From positions 47,420 through 111,419 of the forward strand of contig JAHHGV010000032.1 in the NCBI GenBank assembly GCA_019359695.1: 64,000 bases of DNA. Reading direction: 5' to 3'. Each line of letters begins with the position of its first letter. Positions within the stretch are counted from its first letter, which is position 1. Both the position numbers and the translations under genes were made by a program. Below are positions 36,427-45,534 of the stretch, piece by piece. This DNA comes from Brasilonema angustatum HA4187-MV1. GTDB lineage: Bacteria > Cyanobacteriota > Cyanobacteriia > Cyanobacteriales > Nostocaceae. The notes under the pieces were generated by a model. It was not told the origin of the DNA. It saw nothing but the letters and a program-made list of their open reading frames with translations, and did not search any database.

Positions 36427-37215
36427 TTATTTTTGCCAAGTTGACGCAGTTTCTGTACCTTTGAAATGTGGTTTGTGCAAGTAATAACTCATCCATGTCA
36501 GCGGGCTAAGCATTCTACATAACAATTTACGCCAACGATAAGATAAGCTGGAAAATGCAATATCATGACCCAAAACCGTGAGAGGATTGATAAAAGTGGC
36601 AGACTGCTGACATGGCAAATTTATTAAAGCCTTGAGTTCTGTTAAAGTGTAGCCACGTCGGACATGACCCCATTCCGCCATAATATCTGTTTCACTAGGG
36701 CAGATAGATTTCATTAATTTGTAGTAGGGAAACCGCCAGTTTTCATTGGGAGTACTAATTAGGAGAAAACCACCAGGACGCAAAACTCGCAAAGCCTCTG
36801 ATACTGCCTTTTTATCGTCTGGTACATGTTCTAAAAGGTCAAACATTGTCACAGCATCGAAGGACTGATTTGCAAAAGGTAAAGCAGTTGCATCACCACA
36901 CACAAAGCGTACTCTTTCCTGCTGATTACAGGGTGATTGAGCGTATTCGGGATTGAAATCTATGTTAGTAATTTGTGCTTGAGGATATAACAAAGCAGTT
37001 AAACCACTTTGACCACCCCCAACTTCTAGAATGTCTTGAAAAGATTTATCAGGAGTTATGCGGTGAATAGCACGCATTTTTTCCCGGTAAAAGAAACCTA
37101 TCGTTAAGGGTTCAGGAAAAGGATTACAAGCGAGAAATTCTCCTAAAGGTGCTTTGCCAGCTTGATTGAATTTTTGTGATACAGTGAGCATATTTTTAAG
37201 ATTTTTTGATTTCAT
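36427..37215 (-). CDS. Class I SAM-dependent methyltransferase
   Basis: 262 residues. Motif I is ILEVGGGQSGLTALLYP, the acidic strand end is ITNIDFNPEY, and VTMFDLLEHVPDDKKAVSEA followed by LRVLRPGGFLLISTPNEN are motifs of the UbiE/Methyltransf_11 type. It probably methylates a sugar or lipid-linked glycan, judged by its neighbours. Confidence 0.88.
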   Translation of the reverse strand: MKSKNLKNMLTVSQKFNQAGKAPLGEFLACNPFPEPLTIGFFYREKMRAIHRITPDKSFQDILEVGGGQSGLTALLYPQAQITNIDFNPEYAQSPCNQQERVRFVCGDATALPFANQSFDAVTMFDLLEHVPDDKKAVSEALRVLRPGGFLLISTPNENWRFPYYKLMKSICPSETDIMAEWGHVRRGYTLTELKALINLPCQQSATFINPLTVLGHDIAFSSLSYRWRKLLCRMLSPLTWMSYYLHKPHFKGTETASTWQK

Positions 37216-37262
37216 ATTTTGGACATAGAATTGGGTAATTCAGGCAAAATGTGTTTGGTTTT

Positions 37263-38285
37263 TTAATTATTTGAGGATGCTAATTTAGCGGCTCCTAATA
37301 AGGAGCGGCGTTCTTGCATGTCCATGCAAATAATTCTTACTATTCCTGCCCATTTGCCGCGTACAAAAGCCCAGACAATGGGAATTTCTACGCCCTCCAT
37401 ATAGCCACGTCCCACTGCTATTTTTAAAGCTTGCTTGAGGACATCAAGGCAAGATAGAAAAGTTGAAAATACTGACTCAAACAACCAACTAAAATATGAA
37501 CTATGCCAGACTAAAGTATTACTCATTAGCTGGCTGATACCTAGACCGTAGTTGATATTAATAAGGTATTTGTGTTCAATACGTCTGGCGGTAATGAAGT
37601 GCATTAATTTACAGGCAGGATTGTACCAAATATCATATCCAGCACTGCGGATTCGTAAAACAATTTCGACATCTCCGCCAGATACCAGCTTTTTACCGAT
37701 GCGATCGCTCAAAAACTGCTTGTTCAACCACTGGGTATCTAAAATTGCCTTTCTGTTAATCACTAATCCCGCACCTACTAAACAATTAGGTTGTGTAACA
37801 CTCATGCCATGATCCTGTTGGGCAAATGAGTATCCATACTTCAACACATAAGCCGGAGGTTGTGTTTCCCAATCTAAAATGACTTTGCCACCGAACGCGC
37901 CGCACTCAGGATGTGAGAAGGCAAATTTGGCTGCCTCGGCTACCCAGTCTGCGTCTAACATACAGTCATCATCAACGAAAGCAATCCAATCACCAGTGGT
38001 GTTCTCAACACCGCAATGGCGTGCATGGTTCAAACCTTGCTTTGGTTCAAAGACTGTAGACAGGTATGGTATTTTCTGAGATTGGATATATCTGTCCACA
38101 ACTTGTGAGGTTTCATCCGTGCAGTTGTTATTGACTACTAGAACAGTCCACTTAACGCTAGTTGGAACTTGCTGTTCTGAAATTGCTGTTAATGCTCGAT
38201 CCAGTAGCGCCGCATTATTGTAGGTACAGATAACCAGATCGATAGATACATAATTATCAATTTCTTGGGGTAATAAATTAGACAT
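37263..38285 (-). CDS. GT2-family glycosyltransferase
   Basis: About 340 residues beginning MSNLLPQEIDNYVSIDLVIC. The ATG at 38285 is chosen because it lies two bases past the upstream stop; a longer frame would overlap that gene by 67 bases. GT-A fold motifs: ICTYNNAALLDRALTAI, IAFVDDDCMLD (metal-binding DxD) and the acceptor region SGGDVEIVLRIRSAGYDIWY. A C-terminal amphipathic part may touch the membrane. Confidence 0.88.
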   Translation of the reverse strand: MSNLLPQEIDNYVSIDLVICTYNNAALLDRALTAISEQQVPTSVKWTVLVVNNNCTDETSQVVDRYIQSQKIPYLSTVFEPKQGLNHARHCGVENTTGDWIAFVDDDCMLDADWVAEAAKFAFSHPECGAFGGKVILDWETQPPAYVLKYGYSFAQQDHGMSVTQPNCLVGAGLVINRKAILDTQWLNKQFLSDRIGKKLVSGGDVEIVLRIRSAGYDIWYNPACKLMHFITARRIEHKYLININYGLGISQLMSNTLVWHSSYFSWLFESVFSTFLSCLDVLKQALKIAVGRGYMEGVEIPIVWAFVRGKWAGIVRIICMDMQERRSLLGAAKLASSNN

Positions 38286-38287
38286 GC

Positions 38288-39634
38288 TTATGCTTTTAAC
38301 TTGATTTTCTCTGTATTCTGGTGATGATTTGGTGTATTGGGGAGCACGTGCCAAGCTGGAGCCTTCTTGTTGTCAATGTAGAACTTGACTCCAGCTAGAC
38401 AACCGGCAATCTCCGACAATAGTGAACTGTGCCTGGGTTTAAAACCTCTTTTGATCTCGCGTAAAAGCTGCTTTGCATAGTACCTAGGCAAAGCGATCAA
38501 CAGCCGACGCAGATTGCCCCAATGTTTGTAGTTAGCAAACTGCACTAAAAGTGCTGCCACATGACCGCGCATATATTGATATGCTTGGTATTTTAAGCTA
38601 TCTAAGTCACTGCGATGGTAGTGGTAAATGACAGCTGTTGGTTCATAGCGACAAATCCAGCCATCAGCGAGAATTCTGTACCAGAATTCTGAATCCTCAC
38701 TACATCCGGAAGCGCCTGCTCCGAGCCGTTCGTCGAAGTACCCTACTCGCTCAAAAGCCTTGCGCCGAAACGCCATGTTCGCTCCTGCACCAATACGCCA
38801 AACGGGGACACCTCGGTGCTTCATCTCCTCAAAGAACTGAGTGTCAAAAGTGAGGGCGCGGTATCCCCAACCGGGACCAGCAGAACCTTTGTGGAAAATT
38901 AATTGTGCTTCTGTTTCTAGTTCTGCGGGTAGCATTAACCCAGTAACAGCCATAACTTTAGAGTCATTAAAGCCTTGCTGCAATCGCATGCTCCAGTCAG
39001 GATGTACGATCGCATCATCATCAGTAAAGGCAATAATGTCGCCTGTACTGTGGCGGATACCAGTATTACGGGCTACGCTTAGCCCCGGACGGGGTTCTAA
39101 GATGTACTCAATACCGGACATTTGGGCAACCACCTGACGTGTAGCATCGTCAGCAGGAGCATTATCTACAACTAAGATTTGTTCTGGACGTTGAGACAAA
39201 GATGAAAGCGATCGCAAGCATTGCGCTAACTGTTCTGGTCGGTTGCGCGTACAGACTATCACGGAAACAGAACCACTTACAGGCTGTGAACACTGTTCTT
39301 GCAGTTGCTTGAGCGGTTGCTGCAATGCCATCAAAGCGTGAAAATCAACAGGTGTATCCCGTGAAGGATTTTCAGAAATGACAGGTAAAGGTGCTTTGAA
39401 ACCGTGGTCTAAAAGGCGATCGCCCACTGCTGGAGTAATCGTTTGCACAACCAGGTTGTACAGTGAGTGTGCAGACATTGGCAACTCATTTGCTGGAATT
39501 TCCTGATGACCAAGGGGGATGTCATACCACCAAAAAACCGCATATATACCTTGATACTTTGCTTCAGCAGTTAGTGTGGGGATACCTTCACTCAGCTTAA
39601 TGTGCAGAATTTTATAGGGAGCAAAAGTAGTCAC
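38288..39634 (-). CDS. GT2-family glycosyltransferase with N-terminal accessory domain
   Basis: 448 residues. A 120-residue N-terminal domain precedes the catalytic GT-A domain (VIVCTRNRPEQLAQCL, IAFTDDDAIVHPDW, GCSEDSEFWYRIL). The C-terminus is basic with an amphipathic stretch. It overlaps the upstream glycosyltransferase by four bases (ATGA), a sign of translational coupling. The next gene has the same layout, so the two are likely paralogues. Confidence 0.88.
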   Translation of the reverse strand: MTTFAPYKILHIKLSEGIPTLTAEAKYQGIYAVFWWYDIPLGHQEIPANELPMSAHSLYNLVVQTITPAVGDRLLDHGFKAPLPVISENPSRDTPVDFHALMALQQPLKQLQEQCSQPVSGSVSVIVCTRNRPEQLAQCLRSLSSLSQRPEQILVVDNAPADDATRQVVAQMSGIEYILEPRPGLSVARNTGIRHSTGDIIAFTDDDAIVHPDWSMRLQQGFNDSKVMAVTGLMLPAELETEAQLIFHKGSAGPGWGYRALTFDTQFFEEMKHRGVPVWRIGAGANMAFRRKAFERVGYFDERLGAGASGCSEDSEFWYRILADGWICRYEPTAVIYHYHRSDLDSLKYQAYQYMRGHVAALLVQFANYKHWGNLRRLLIALPRYYAKQLLREIKRGFKPRHSSLLSEIAGCLAGVKFYIDNKKAPAWHVLPNTPNHHQNTEKIKLKA

Positions 39635-40845
39635 GAAAATTTCCTCCTAATTTGCTCAATACGCCTTAAAGAGCGGGGATATTCCCCTAATAGTCCCAAA
39701 ATACCACCCCAAAATTCAGCTAAAATCATTGTTGGAGGTAAGACATGGCGGCTCCTCAAACTATCTTTAAATTGCTTCAACTGGTCTTTGATCCACCACC
39801 AGACAAGACGGCGCAACTGAGAACGTTGTCCAGGATCACTTTGGTAGGACTTAACCACAAAAGCCATGAAGCCCAAACCCCAAGTCCAATATTGGCGAAG
39901 CAGTTTTTCATATTCCCGACGATGTTGGTGAAACACCAAATATTGAGGTTCGTATACGAGTGGATAACCTGCTCGAATTATCCGATAAAAAATATCCAAA
40001 TCGCCACCGCCTGGAAGGGGTGCTCCTGTATCAAGAGCCTCATCAAAGCCGCCTAATTTGAGTAAAATTTCTCGGTGAAAAGCCATATTGCAACCTGCGC
40101 CGAAGATTCCTGCTCCACAGGGGTGCAAGGGATTCCCAGCTAAAACTTGACCATAGCGAATTTTCTCAAAGCCGCGACGAAAGCCGCCTCTTTGTTCAAA
40201 TAAAATTTGCGCTTCTGTAGCTAACTCATAAGGTAACACCAGTCCTGTAAAAGCAGCAGCATCGCAATTTTCTGCCCATGCTTCCATGAGACCTTTTAGC
40301 CATTTCCGATCTACAACGACATCATCATCGAGGAAAGCTAAAAGCTCACCGGTTGCTGAGTGCAAAGCGCGATTTCGTGCAAAGTCCAAACCTGGTTTTG
40401 GTTCAATAACGTAGTGTATGCCTGGTAATGATGCTACCAATTCTTGGGTGCGTTCATTAGAAGGAGCATTATCGATTACCAAAATTTCTAATTTGGAAAC
40501 TGACGTTTGTAAATTTAGTAAAGATTGTAAACAGCGAGCCAAATTTTCCGGACGGTCTTTAGTACAAATTGCGACTGTAAGTGATGGAAACTCAACCAAA
40601 TTGACAGCAGGAGGTATCAATTCTTCTCGTATACTTTCCTGAAGTAGTTTAGTTCCGACTTCTTTGGTAATTAATTGCGCTAAATCTTCTGGGAAAAGCA
40701 CGCTTTTTACTGGTAGTGCTTGCATTAAAAAGCCGATGGGCTTATCTTTACGTCGCACAATCAACCCAATACCTATATCACTTTCCTTTAGTAGTATAGT
40801 AGGGAAAGGTTGGGTGACTTCAATTTCGATGATGGTGTAGGGCAT
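39631..40845 (-). CDS. GT2-family glycosyltransferase with N-terminal accessory domain
   Basis: 404 residues. N-terminal domain of about 90 residues, then AICTKDRPENLARCLQSLLN, LAFLDDDVVVDRKW (DxD) and GGGDLDIFYRIIRAGYPLVY. The second catalytic region HQHRREYEKLLRQYWTWGLG is typical for rhamnosyl- or galactosyltransferase-like GT2 enzymes. The substrate is unknown. Confidence 0.88.
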   Translation of the reverse strand: MPYTIIEIEVTQPFPTILLKESDIGIGLIVRRKDKPIGFLMQALPVKSVLFPEDLAQLITKEVGTKLLQESIREELIPPAVNLVEFPSLTVAICTKDRPENLARCLQSLLNLQTSVSKLEILVIDNAPSNERTQELVASLPGIHYVIEPKPGLDFARNRALHSATGELLAFLDDDVVVDRKWLKGLMEAWAENCDAAAFTGLVLPYELATEAQILFEQRGGFRRGFEKIRYGQVLAGNPLHPCGAGIFGAGCNMAFHREILLKLGGFDEALDTGAPLPGGGDLDIFYRIIRAGYPLVYEPQYLVFHQHRREYEKLLRQYWTWGLGFMAFVVKSYQSDPGQRSQLRRLVWWWIKDQLKQFKDSLRSRHVLPPTMILAEFWGGILGLLGEYPRSLRRIEQIRRKFS

Positions 40846-40863
40846 AAAACGCTTATCTAGCTT

Positions 40864-42654
40864 TCAAAAAGTCTGAGCATTGCGGTATTGCAAGTTATAA
40901 AGTTGAGTAAATATTCCGTCTTGCGAGAGTAACTGTTGAAGATTACCTTGTTCTATAACTTGTCCCTCGTTTAGCACAATAATCTGATCGGCTTGTTCAA
41001 TGGTAGATAGACGATGGGCGATGACAATCACTGTACGATTTTGACTGAGGGTGTTGAGGGCTTCTTGTATCAAGTGTTCGGAAATACTATCAAGAGCATT
41101 CGTTGCCTCATCCAGAATCAGAATTTGTGGGTTGCGGACAATAGCGCGGGCTAGGGCAATGCGTTGTCTCTGTCCTCCAGAGAGGCGAAGTCCGCGATCG
41201 CCCACCTTCGTGTCATAACCTTGGGGAAGTTGACTAATAAATTCATGGGCATTCGCCAGTTTTGCAGCTGCAATAATTTCGTTTTCTGTAGCATCTAACC
41301 GACCATAAGCAATGTTCTCCAGCACTGTTGTACTAAACATGTAGACATCTTGACTAACAATGGCAATTTGATTGCGCCAGTCAGTTAATTGTAATTCTTG
41401 TAAGGAATAATCATCAATATAAATTTTTCCGGATGTCACATCATCAAAACGGCATATTAAGCCAATTAATGTTGATTTACCTGCACCCGAACGACCTACC
41501 ATAGCAGTGGTTTTACCTGAGGGAATACAAATTGAAATATCTTGCAGGGCAGGTTTTTCTTCAGAGTTGTAACTATAGCTTACTCTTTCTAAATATATTC
41601 CTTGCTTCAAACTGTTAAAGGGAATATGACCAGAGCGGATATAAGGTTTATCAGAGTCGTCTAAAAGGGACATGACTTCATCTACAGCACTTGTCAAAGC
41701 CATCAAACCAACACGCGCACTATCTAACTGCTTCACTTGCGGCTGTAAGCGATAGAGGATAAAAATAAAAGTCAGTAAAGTAGGTAGATAACTTCGGTCT
41801 TGCAACAGTGCAATTACCAAAATACACATTAATAGAATAACCGATAAAACTTCAGAAAAAGGACCGACAGAGCCAGAGAGTACATCGAGTTTAAAAAAAG
41901 TACGACTTACCTTTTTTGATACCGTGTTAAAACGCTCTTGCTCATAAAATTCACGCCCAAAAGCTCGGATCACCTTCATCCCGGCAAACCCTTCCCACAT
42001 TCGGGTAGCAAGAGTAGAATTAGCCTCTACTGCTTGTTCACCCAAGGTTTTTACAGAACGCGTTATAAACTGGATACCTAGGGAAATTAGCACCATCAAA
42101 ATAGAAACGAGTAGAGTAAGTTGCCATGAAATAAGCAACAAAATAACCAAATAAACAGTAATCGTGGAGGTCGTGATAATTAATCCTACAAAAGTTGCTA
42201 AAGCCTGACTAGTTCGCCATGTTTCGCTAGCCAGAATATTCATCAACTTCCCAGATTCGTTACTTTCTAAAAAACTATAGCTGACACTCAAAAATTGCTG
42301 AAAAATTCCCGAACGCAATCGATGACCAATTCGCGAATTTAACCAAGCAAACAAAATTCCGTTGCCATAAGCCAGGCAGTTTTTCAAAACAATGCTACCC
42401 ACAACACACAAAGCAATAATTATCAGACGGCTGTTAGGTGAAACGTCTATAAATATTCGATTGAGATACCTGACTAAAAAATTGCTACTAGCTGTTTGAG
42501 TGCTTGTATCCAAACTTTGTAGAAGCGGAATAAATAAGCTAATCCCCAATCCTTCAGCAAGAGAGGATAATATCCCTAAAGTGACAATTGCTGGAATTGC
42601 CCAAGGATATAGTTTTAGTAATGGCAATAACGTTTTAATTACCTTCGCTTTCAT
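40864..42654 (-). CDS. ABC exporter (MsbA/HepA-like), fused membrane and ATPase domains
   Basis: 596 residues: six membrane helices (about 15-320) and an ATPase domain with MVGRSGAGKSTLIGLI, LRLSGGQRQRIALARAI and ILILDEATNALD. Its place among glycosyltransferases suggests export of a lipid-linked sugar or polysaccharide precursor. The N-terminus (LLKLYPWAIPAIVTLGILSS) resembles HepA, needed for the heterocyst envelope polysaccharide in Anabaena, but that identity is unproven. Confidence 0.88.
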   Translation of the reverse strand: MKAKVIKTLLPLLKLYPWAIPAIVTLGILSSLAEGLGISLFIPLLQSLDTSTQTASSNFLVRYLNRIFIDVSPNSRLIIIALCVVGSIVLKNCLAYGNGILFAWLNSRIGHRLRSGIFQQFLSVSYSFLESNESGKLMNILASETWRTSQALATFVGLIITTSTITVYLVILLLISWQLTLLVSILMVLISLGIQFITRSVKTLGEQAVEANSTLATRMWEGFAGMKVIRAFGREFYEQERFNTVSKKVSRTFFKLDVLSGSVGPFSEVLSVILLMCILVIALLQDRSYLPTLLTFIFILYRLQPQVKQLDSARVGLMALTSAVDEVMSLLDDSDKPYIRSGHIPFNSLKQGIYLERVSYSYNSEEKPALQDISICIPSGKTTAMVGRSGAGKSTLIGLICRFDDVTSGKIYIDDYSLQELQLTDWRNQIAIVSQDVYMFSTTVLENIAYGRLDATENEIIAAAKLANAHEFISQLPQGYDTKVGDRGLRLSGGQRQRIALARAIVRNPQILILDEATNALDSISEHLIQEALNTLSQNRTVIVIAHRLSTIEQADQIIVLNEGQVIEQGNLQQLLSQDGIFTQLYNLQYRNAQTF

Positions 42655-42731
42655 GATGTAACTTTTTTGTCCGAAGGTTTAATAAATGATGAACTAACTG
42701 TTGAAGTAACTTTGGTGTTTTCACTCTCAGA

Positions 42732-43880
42732 TCAATTCTGACAAAGCTGCACAATATATAACCATCTTCGCCACCTAATTCTGGCGTGTGGTTTCCAGGG
42801 AATTTGTTGGGGCTTGTGTATTTTTTTCTGGATCTCAGCAGGTGTAGTGTCTCGATTGATATCTGTATCTTTATGGTACTTAAATTTTTCTTGAACCTGT
42901 AACCAAGAAAAATGCTTTGGCAAAATCAAAGATGTTAGAGGTTTAGCTACGAATTGCAGAATACATATAAAAAAGCATCTATACACCCACGTTTGTAAAA
43001 GCGGGGAATAGTCTAATTTTATAGCTTTGTATAGCCAAACTAAAGTACTCCAATAGTCTCCATGTTCTCGACTTCTATCTAAAACGTAAGTATAAAAAGA
43101 ACTTGCAGACCAATTGTATATATAAATAGGAATTTCTGGATGCCGTTTCTTTGAATTTGCCATGACCAAATCGTAAGACTTTGCCATTGACTGATAAGAT
43201 TTAGACATACTTCCTTTTACCTGACGGTAACCAATTAAAAACTCTGGCACCACGCGGAATTGATAACATTCAGCAATACGCAGGTAAATATCCCAATCCT
43301 CACAACCTTGAGCATTTTGCTCTTTAAGCTTGCAGTTGTAAAAGCCAATTTTATCAAAACAAGAACGGCGAATTAGAGGAACACTAGCGTTGCCTATCAA
43401 GTTCGTGAACATCATCGCTGGGTAAACAAATCCCTCTATGCTGGGAATATTCAGATAATAGAAAGAAGTGTATTCTCCAATAATTTTATTCTCTTCGTCA
43501 ATAAACGCTGACCAGGCATAAACTAATCCTACAGATTGGTCTGCCTTTAACATGCATTGCACTTGTTTTTCTAGTTTTTGGGGATACCAAATATCATCAG
43601 CATCAATTGGAGCGATATATTCACCCTTAGATTTTTCAATGGCTAAATTACGAGCCGCCGCTACCCCTGCATTTGCTTGTTTAATTAAAATGACACGGCT
43701 ATCTTTTTCAGCAAAAGATTCTACAATTTCAACAGTTCTATCTAGTGAACCATCATCAACAACTAAAACTTCAATGTTTTTGTAAGTTTGAGATAAGACA
43801 GATTTCAATGTCTGACCAATGAAAGCCTCTGCGTTGTAAGCGGGAATGATCACAGATACCAAGGAGAAATCAATCTTCAT
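42732..43880 (-). CDS. GT2-family glycosyltransferase
   Basis: About 382 residues from MKIDFSLVSVIIPAYNAEAF; the ATG at 43880 fits the family start better than the one 60 bases upstream. The GT-A motifs are VLVVDDGSLDRTVEIVE, YIAPIDADDIWYPQKL (DxD) and GCEDWDIYLRIAECYQF. It is the first gene of the cluster on the minus strand. Confidence 0.88.
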   Translation of the reverse strand: MKIDFSLVSVIIPAYNAEAFIGQTLKSVLSQTYKNIEVLVVDDGSLDRTVEIVESFAEKDSRVILIKQANAGVAAARNLAIEKSKGEYIAPIDADDIWYPQKLEKQVQCMLKADQSVGLVYAWSAFIDEENKIIGEYTSFYYLNIPSIEGFVYPAMMFTNLIGNASVPLIRRSCFDKIGFYNCKLKEQNAQGCEDWDIYLRIAECYQFRVVPEFLIGYRQVKGSMSKSYQSMAKSYDLVMANSKKRHPEIPIYIYNWSASSFYTYVLDRSREHGDYWSTLVWLYKAIKLDYSPLLQTWVYRCFFICILQFVAKPLTSLILPKHFSWLQVQEKFKYHKDTDINRDTTPAEIQKKIHKPQQIPWKPHARIRWRRWLYIVQLCQN

Positions 43881-44026
43881 TTTTTTCTGATTATTGCAAA
43901 TGACCACTGAGGGGTTAACAACATAGGCTGAAACCCACACTAGATAAATACTTGACTGATTCCTGGTAACAAAAAATACTTTTTAACGCCAATATTACTT
44001 ATAAGGCGCGAGGTAGATATGTATAC

Positions 44027-44155
44027 TATAGCAGTCCTATTTCATTTGTGAAAAAACAAAGCACATTCGTACATTCTTCTTCCCTGTTAAGCGTTCCCTA
44101 TTAAGCGTTCCCCACCTCAACAAATAGTTTTACAACTCCTGCACGGATTGCTATA
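44027..44155. mobile_element. MITE-like element, family A copy 2
   Basis: TATAGCAGTCCT (44027-44038) and CGGATTGCTATA (44144-44155) form the ends. Outside the heptamer tract it is nearly identical to copy 1 at 3867. The tract here is TTCCCTG/TTAAGCG mixed, while copy 1 has only TTCCCTG. Confidence 0.75.
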
Positions 44156-44194
44156 TATAGTAATACTAATATCATAAAAGTTAAAAAGAAATAC

Positions 44195-44770
44195 AGGTGT
44201 TGACATCCTCCCACCTCTCCATTTGCGTTAAAGGATACTGTTGGCGAATTCTCAAAATCCTTACTATTCGGTAGGTTGGATTGAACGGAGTGAAACCCAA
44301 CATCTCCAGTCTCTAGACGCGCTTTAGTGCCCTTTGTCTTGTTTTCTTTGCGTCGCGAAACTAGCGCTAGCCGTTTCTCAGATTTCCTGAATGACTTTAA
44401 GGAAGGTAGCTTAGTCCCTTCTGAAGTTGCCAAGTAATCTTGCTCATGCAACACTGCATCCATCAGATTTCTTGGTAAGCAACATGTTTTTGAGAATGAA
44501 CCCATCCGCTAAAGAACGGTGTAAACCTACCTTCAGCCAACCTTTTAGCTTTGAAACTGATAAGAACAACCAGTCTTTCTCTATTCTTTCGACAGTTATA
44601 GCTTGTCCTTCAATCCTCAAAGTACGGTAGCGCGCAGAGTTTTGAAAACGTGGGCGTCCACTACGTTTTCCGCTACTGCCTCCAGCAAGAAAACGCTTAA
44701 AAGCTAGGTCTACGCGCTTTGATACGTCCTGTAGTGTTTGAGACGGAACGGATGTGAAATCCAGTATCCC
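44195..44770 (-). pseudogene. tnpB: Remnant of an IS200/IS605-type TnpB (OrfB)
   Basis: On the minus strand an N-terminal part reads VPSQTLQDVSKRVDLAFKRF, GRPRFQNSARYRTLRIEGQA and LHRSLADG. It is followed, after a frameshift and the loss of about 35 residues, by YLATSEGTKLPSLKSFRKSE. The RuvC catalytic core downstream is missing, and the sequence then reaches a right-end-like stretch GGGAGGATGTCAACACC, typical of these elements. Inactive. Confidence 0.8.
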
Positions 44771-44903
44771 CCGCCTTATATCCCAGCACCAAGCTTTCAG
44801 CTATGGTGTGGGGCTTACGACGAAGAAGCTAAAAGGGGATGGGCTTTTTACTCCGATACTGTAATTGCTCCAACCAACAACAGCTCTACGAGTGTTTTTC
44901 CGA

Positions 44904-45479
44904 TTATTTCCCCATCTTTCGCTTCATTTGTTCTAACTCTTCCTCAGTTTCCCAGCGGCGAAACTTCTCCTCTAAATCGTCATGTCCACTAAAAGAGCCG
45001 CTAGTGGCACCCCACCAACCGCTAGTTTCTGAGGGCTGCTGCGCCTTCGTCTTAGCACGGGCTGTTTGAGCTTGGGCTGCTTTGGCTTGCACTTCCTGCC
45101 GCCGTTGTTGAATTTTGCGCAATAGTTCCTTGGCTTGGGTGATGCGTTCTTTCACTCCTTGCATTTGTCCCCAAAGCTGGTTTCCTTCGCGCAAGAGTGC
45201 GGCTTCTCGTTGTGCTGCAGCCGCCGCTAAGTCCTGTCTATTCAGAGATTTTGCCTTTTCTACACGGATATGCCACCTTTGGATTTCTTGAGCAGTGGAG
45301 AGAATTTGCTCTTGCGATCGCTTCTCCTGCAATTGTAAATCTGCAATCAGCTTCAACGTGTCTTCCTCTTGCTCGCGCAGCTGCTCCAACAGCGCTTCTA
45401 GCTCCAAATGCGGATTATTGCGCAAGAATTCCTCCAAACGGTTTTCCAAAAACCGATTAAAATCGTCAAATAAGCCCAC
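44904..45479 (-). CDS. TIGR04376 family coiled-coil protein
   Basis: 191 residues starting MGLFDDFNRFLENRLEEFLR, the recognisable start of TIGR04376 cyanobacterial proteins. A long coiled coil covers residues about 25-135, followed by a Gln/Ala-rich linker and a C-terminal acidic/basic helix (EEKFRRWETEEELEQMKRKM). It recalls a shortened PspA/Vipp1-like helical protein, but the function is unknown. Confidence 0.8.
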   Translation of the reverse strand: MGLFDDFNRFLENRLEEFLRNNPHLELEALLEQLREQEEDTLKLIADLQLQEKRSQEQILSTAQEIQRWHIRVEKAKSLNRQDLAAAAAQREAALLREGNQLWGQMQGVKERITQAKELLRKIQQRRQEVQAKAAQAQTARAKTKAQQPSETSGWWGATSGSFSGHDDLEEKFRRWETEEELEQMKRKMGK

Positions 45480-45534
45480 TGCTAGAACTCCAGAGGTTAG
45501 GTGCTTCTTTCATTGTAATAATGATTAAGGAAAT

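Noticed and set aside
44101..44505. 134-codon minus-strand frame taken as an intact gene
   Set aside because: It is the frameshifted middle of the tnpB remnant (YLATSEGTKLPSLKSFRKSE) running into the IS right end and the MITE.
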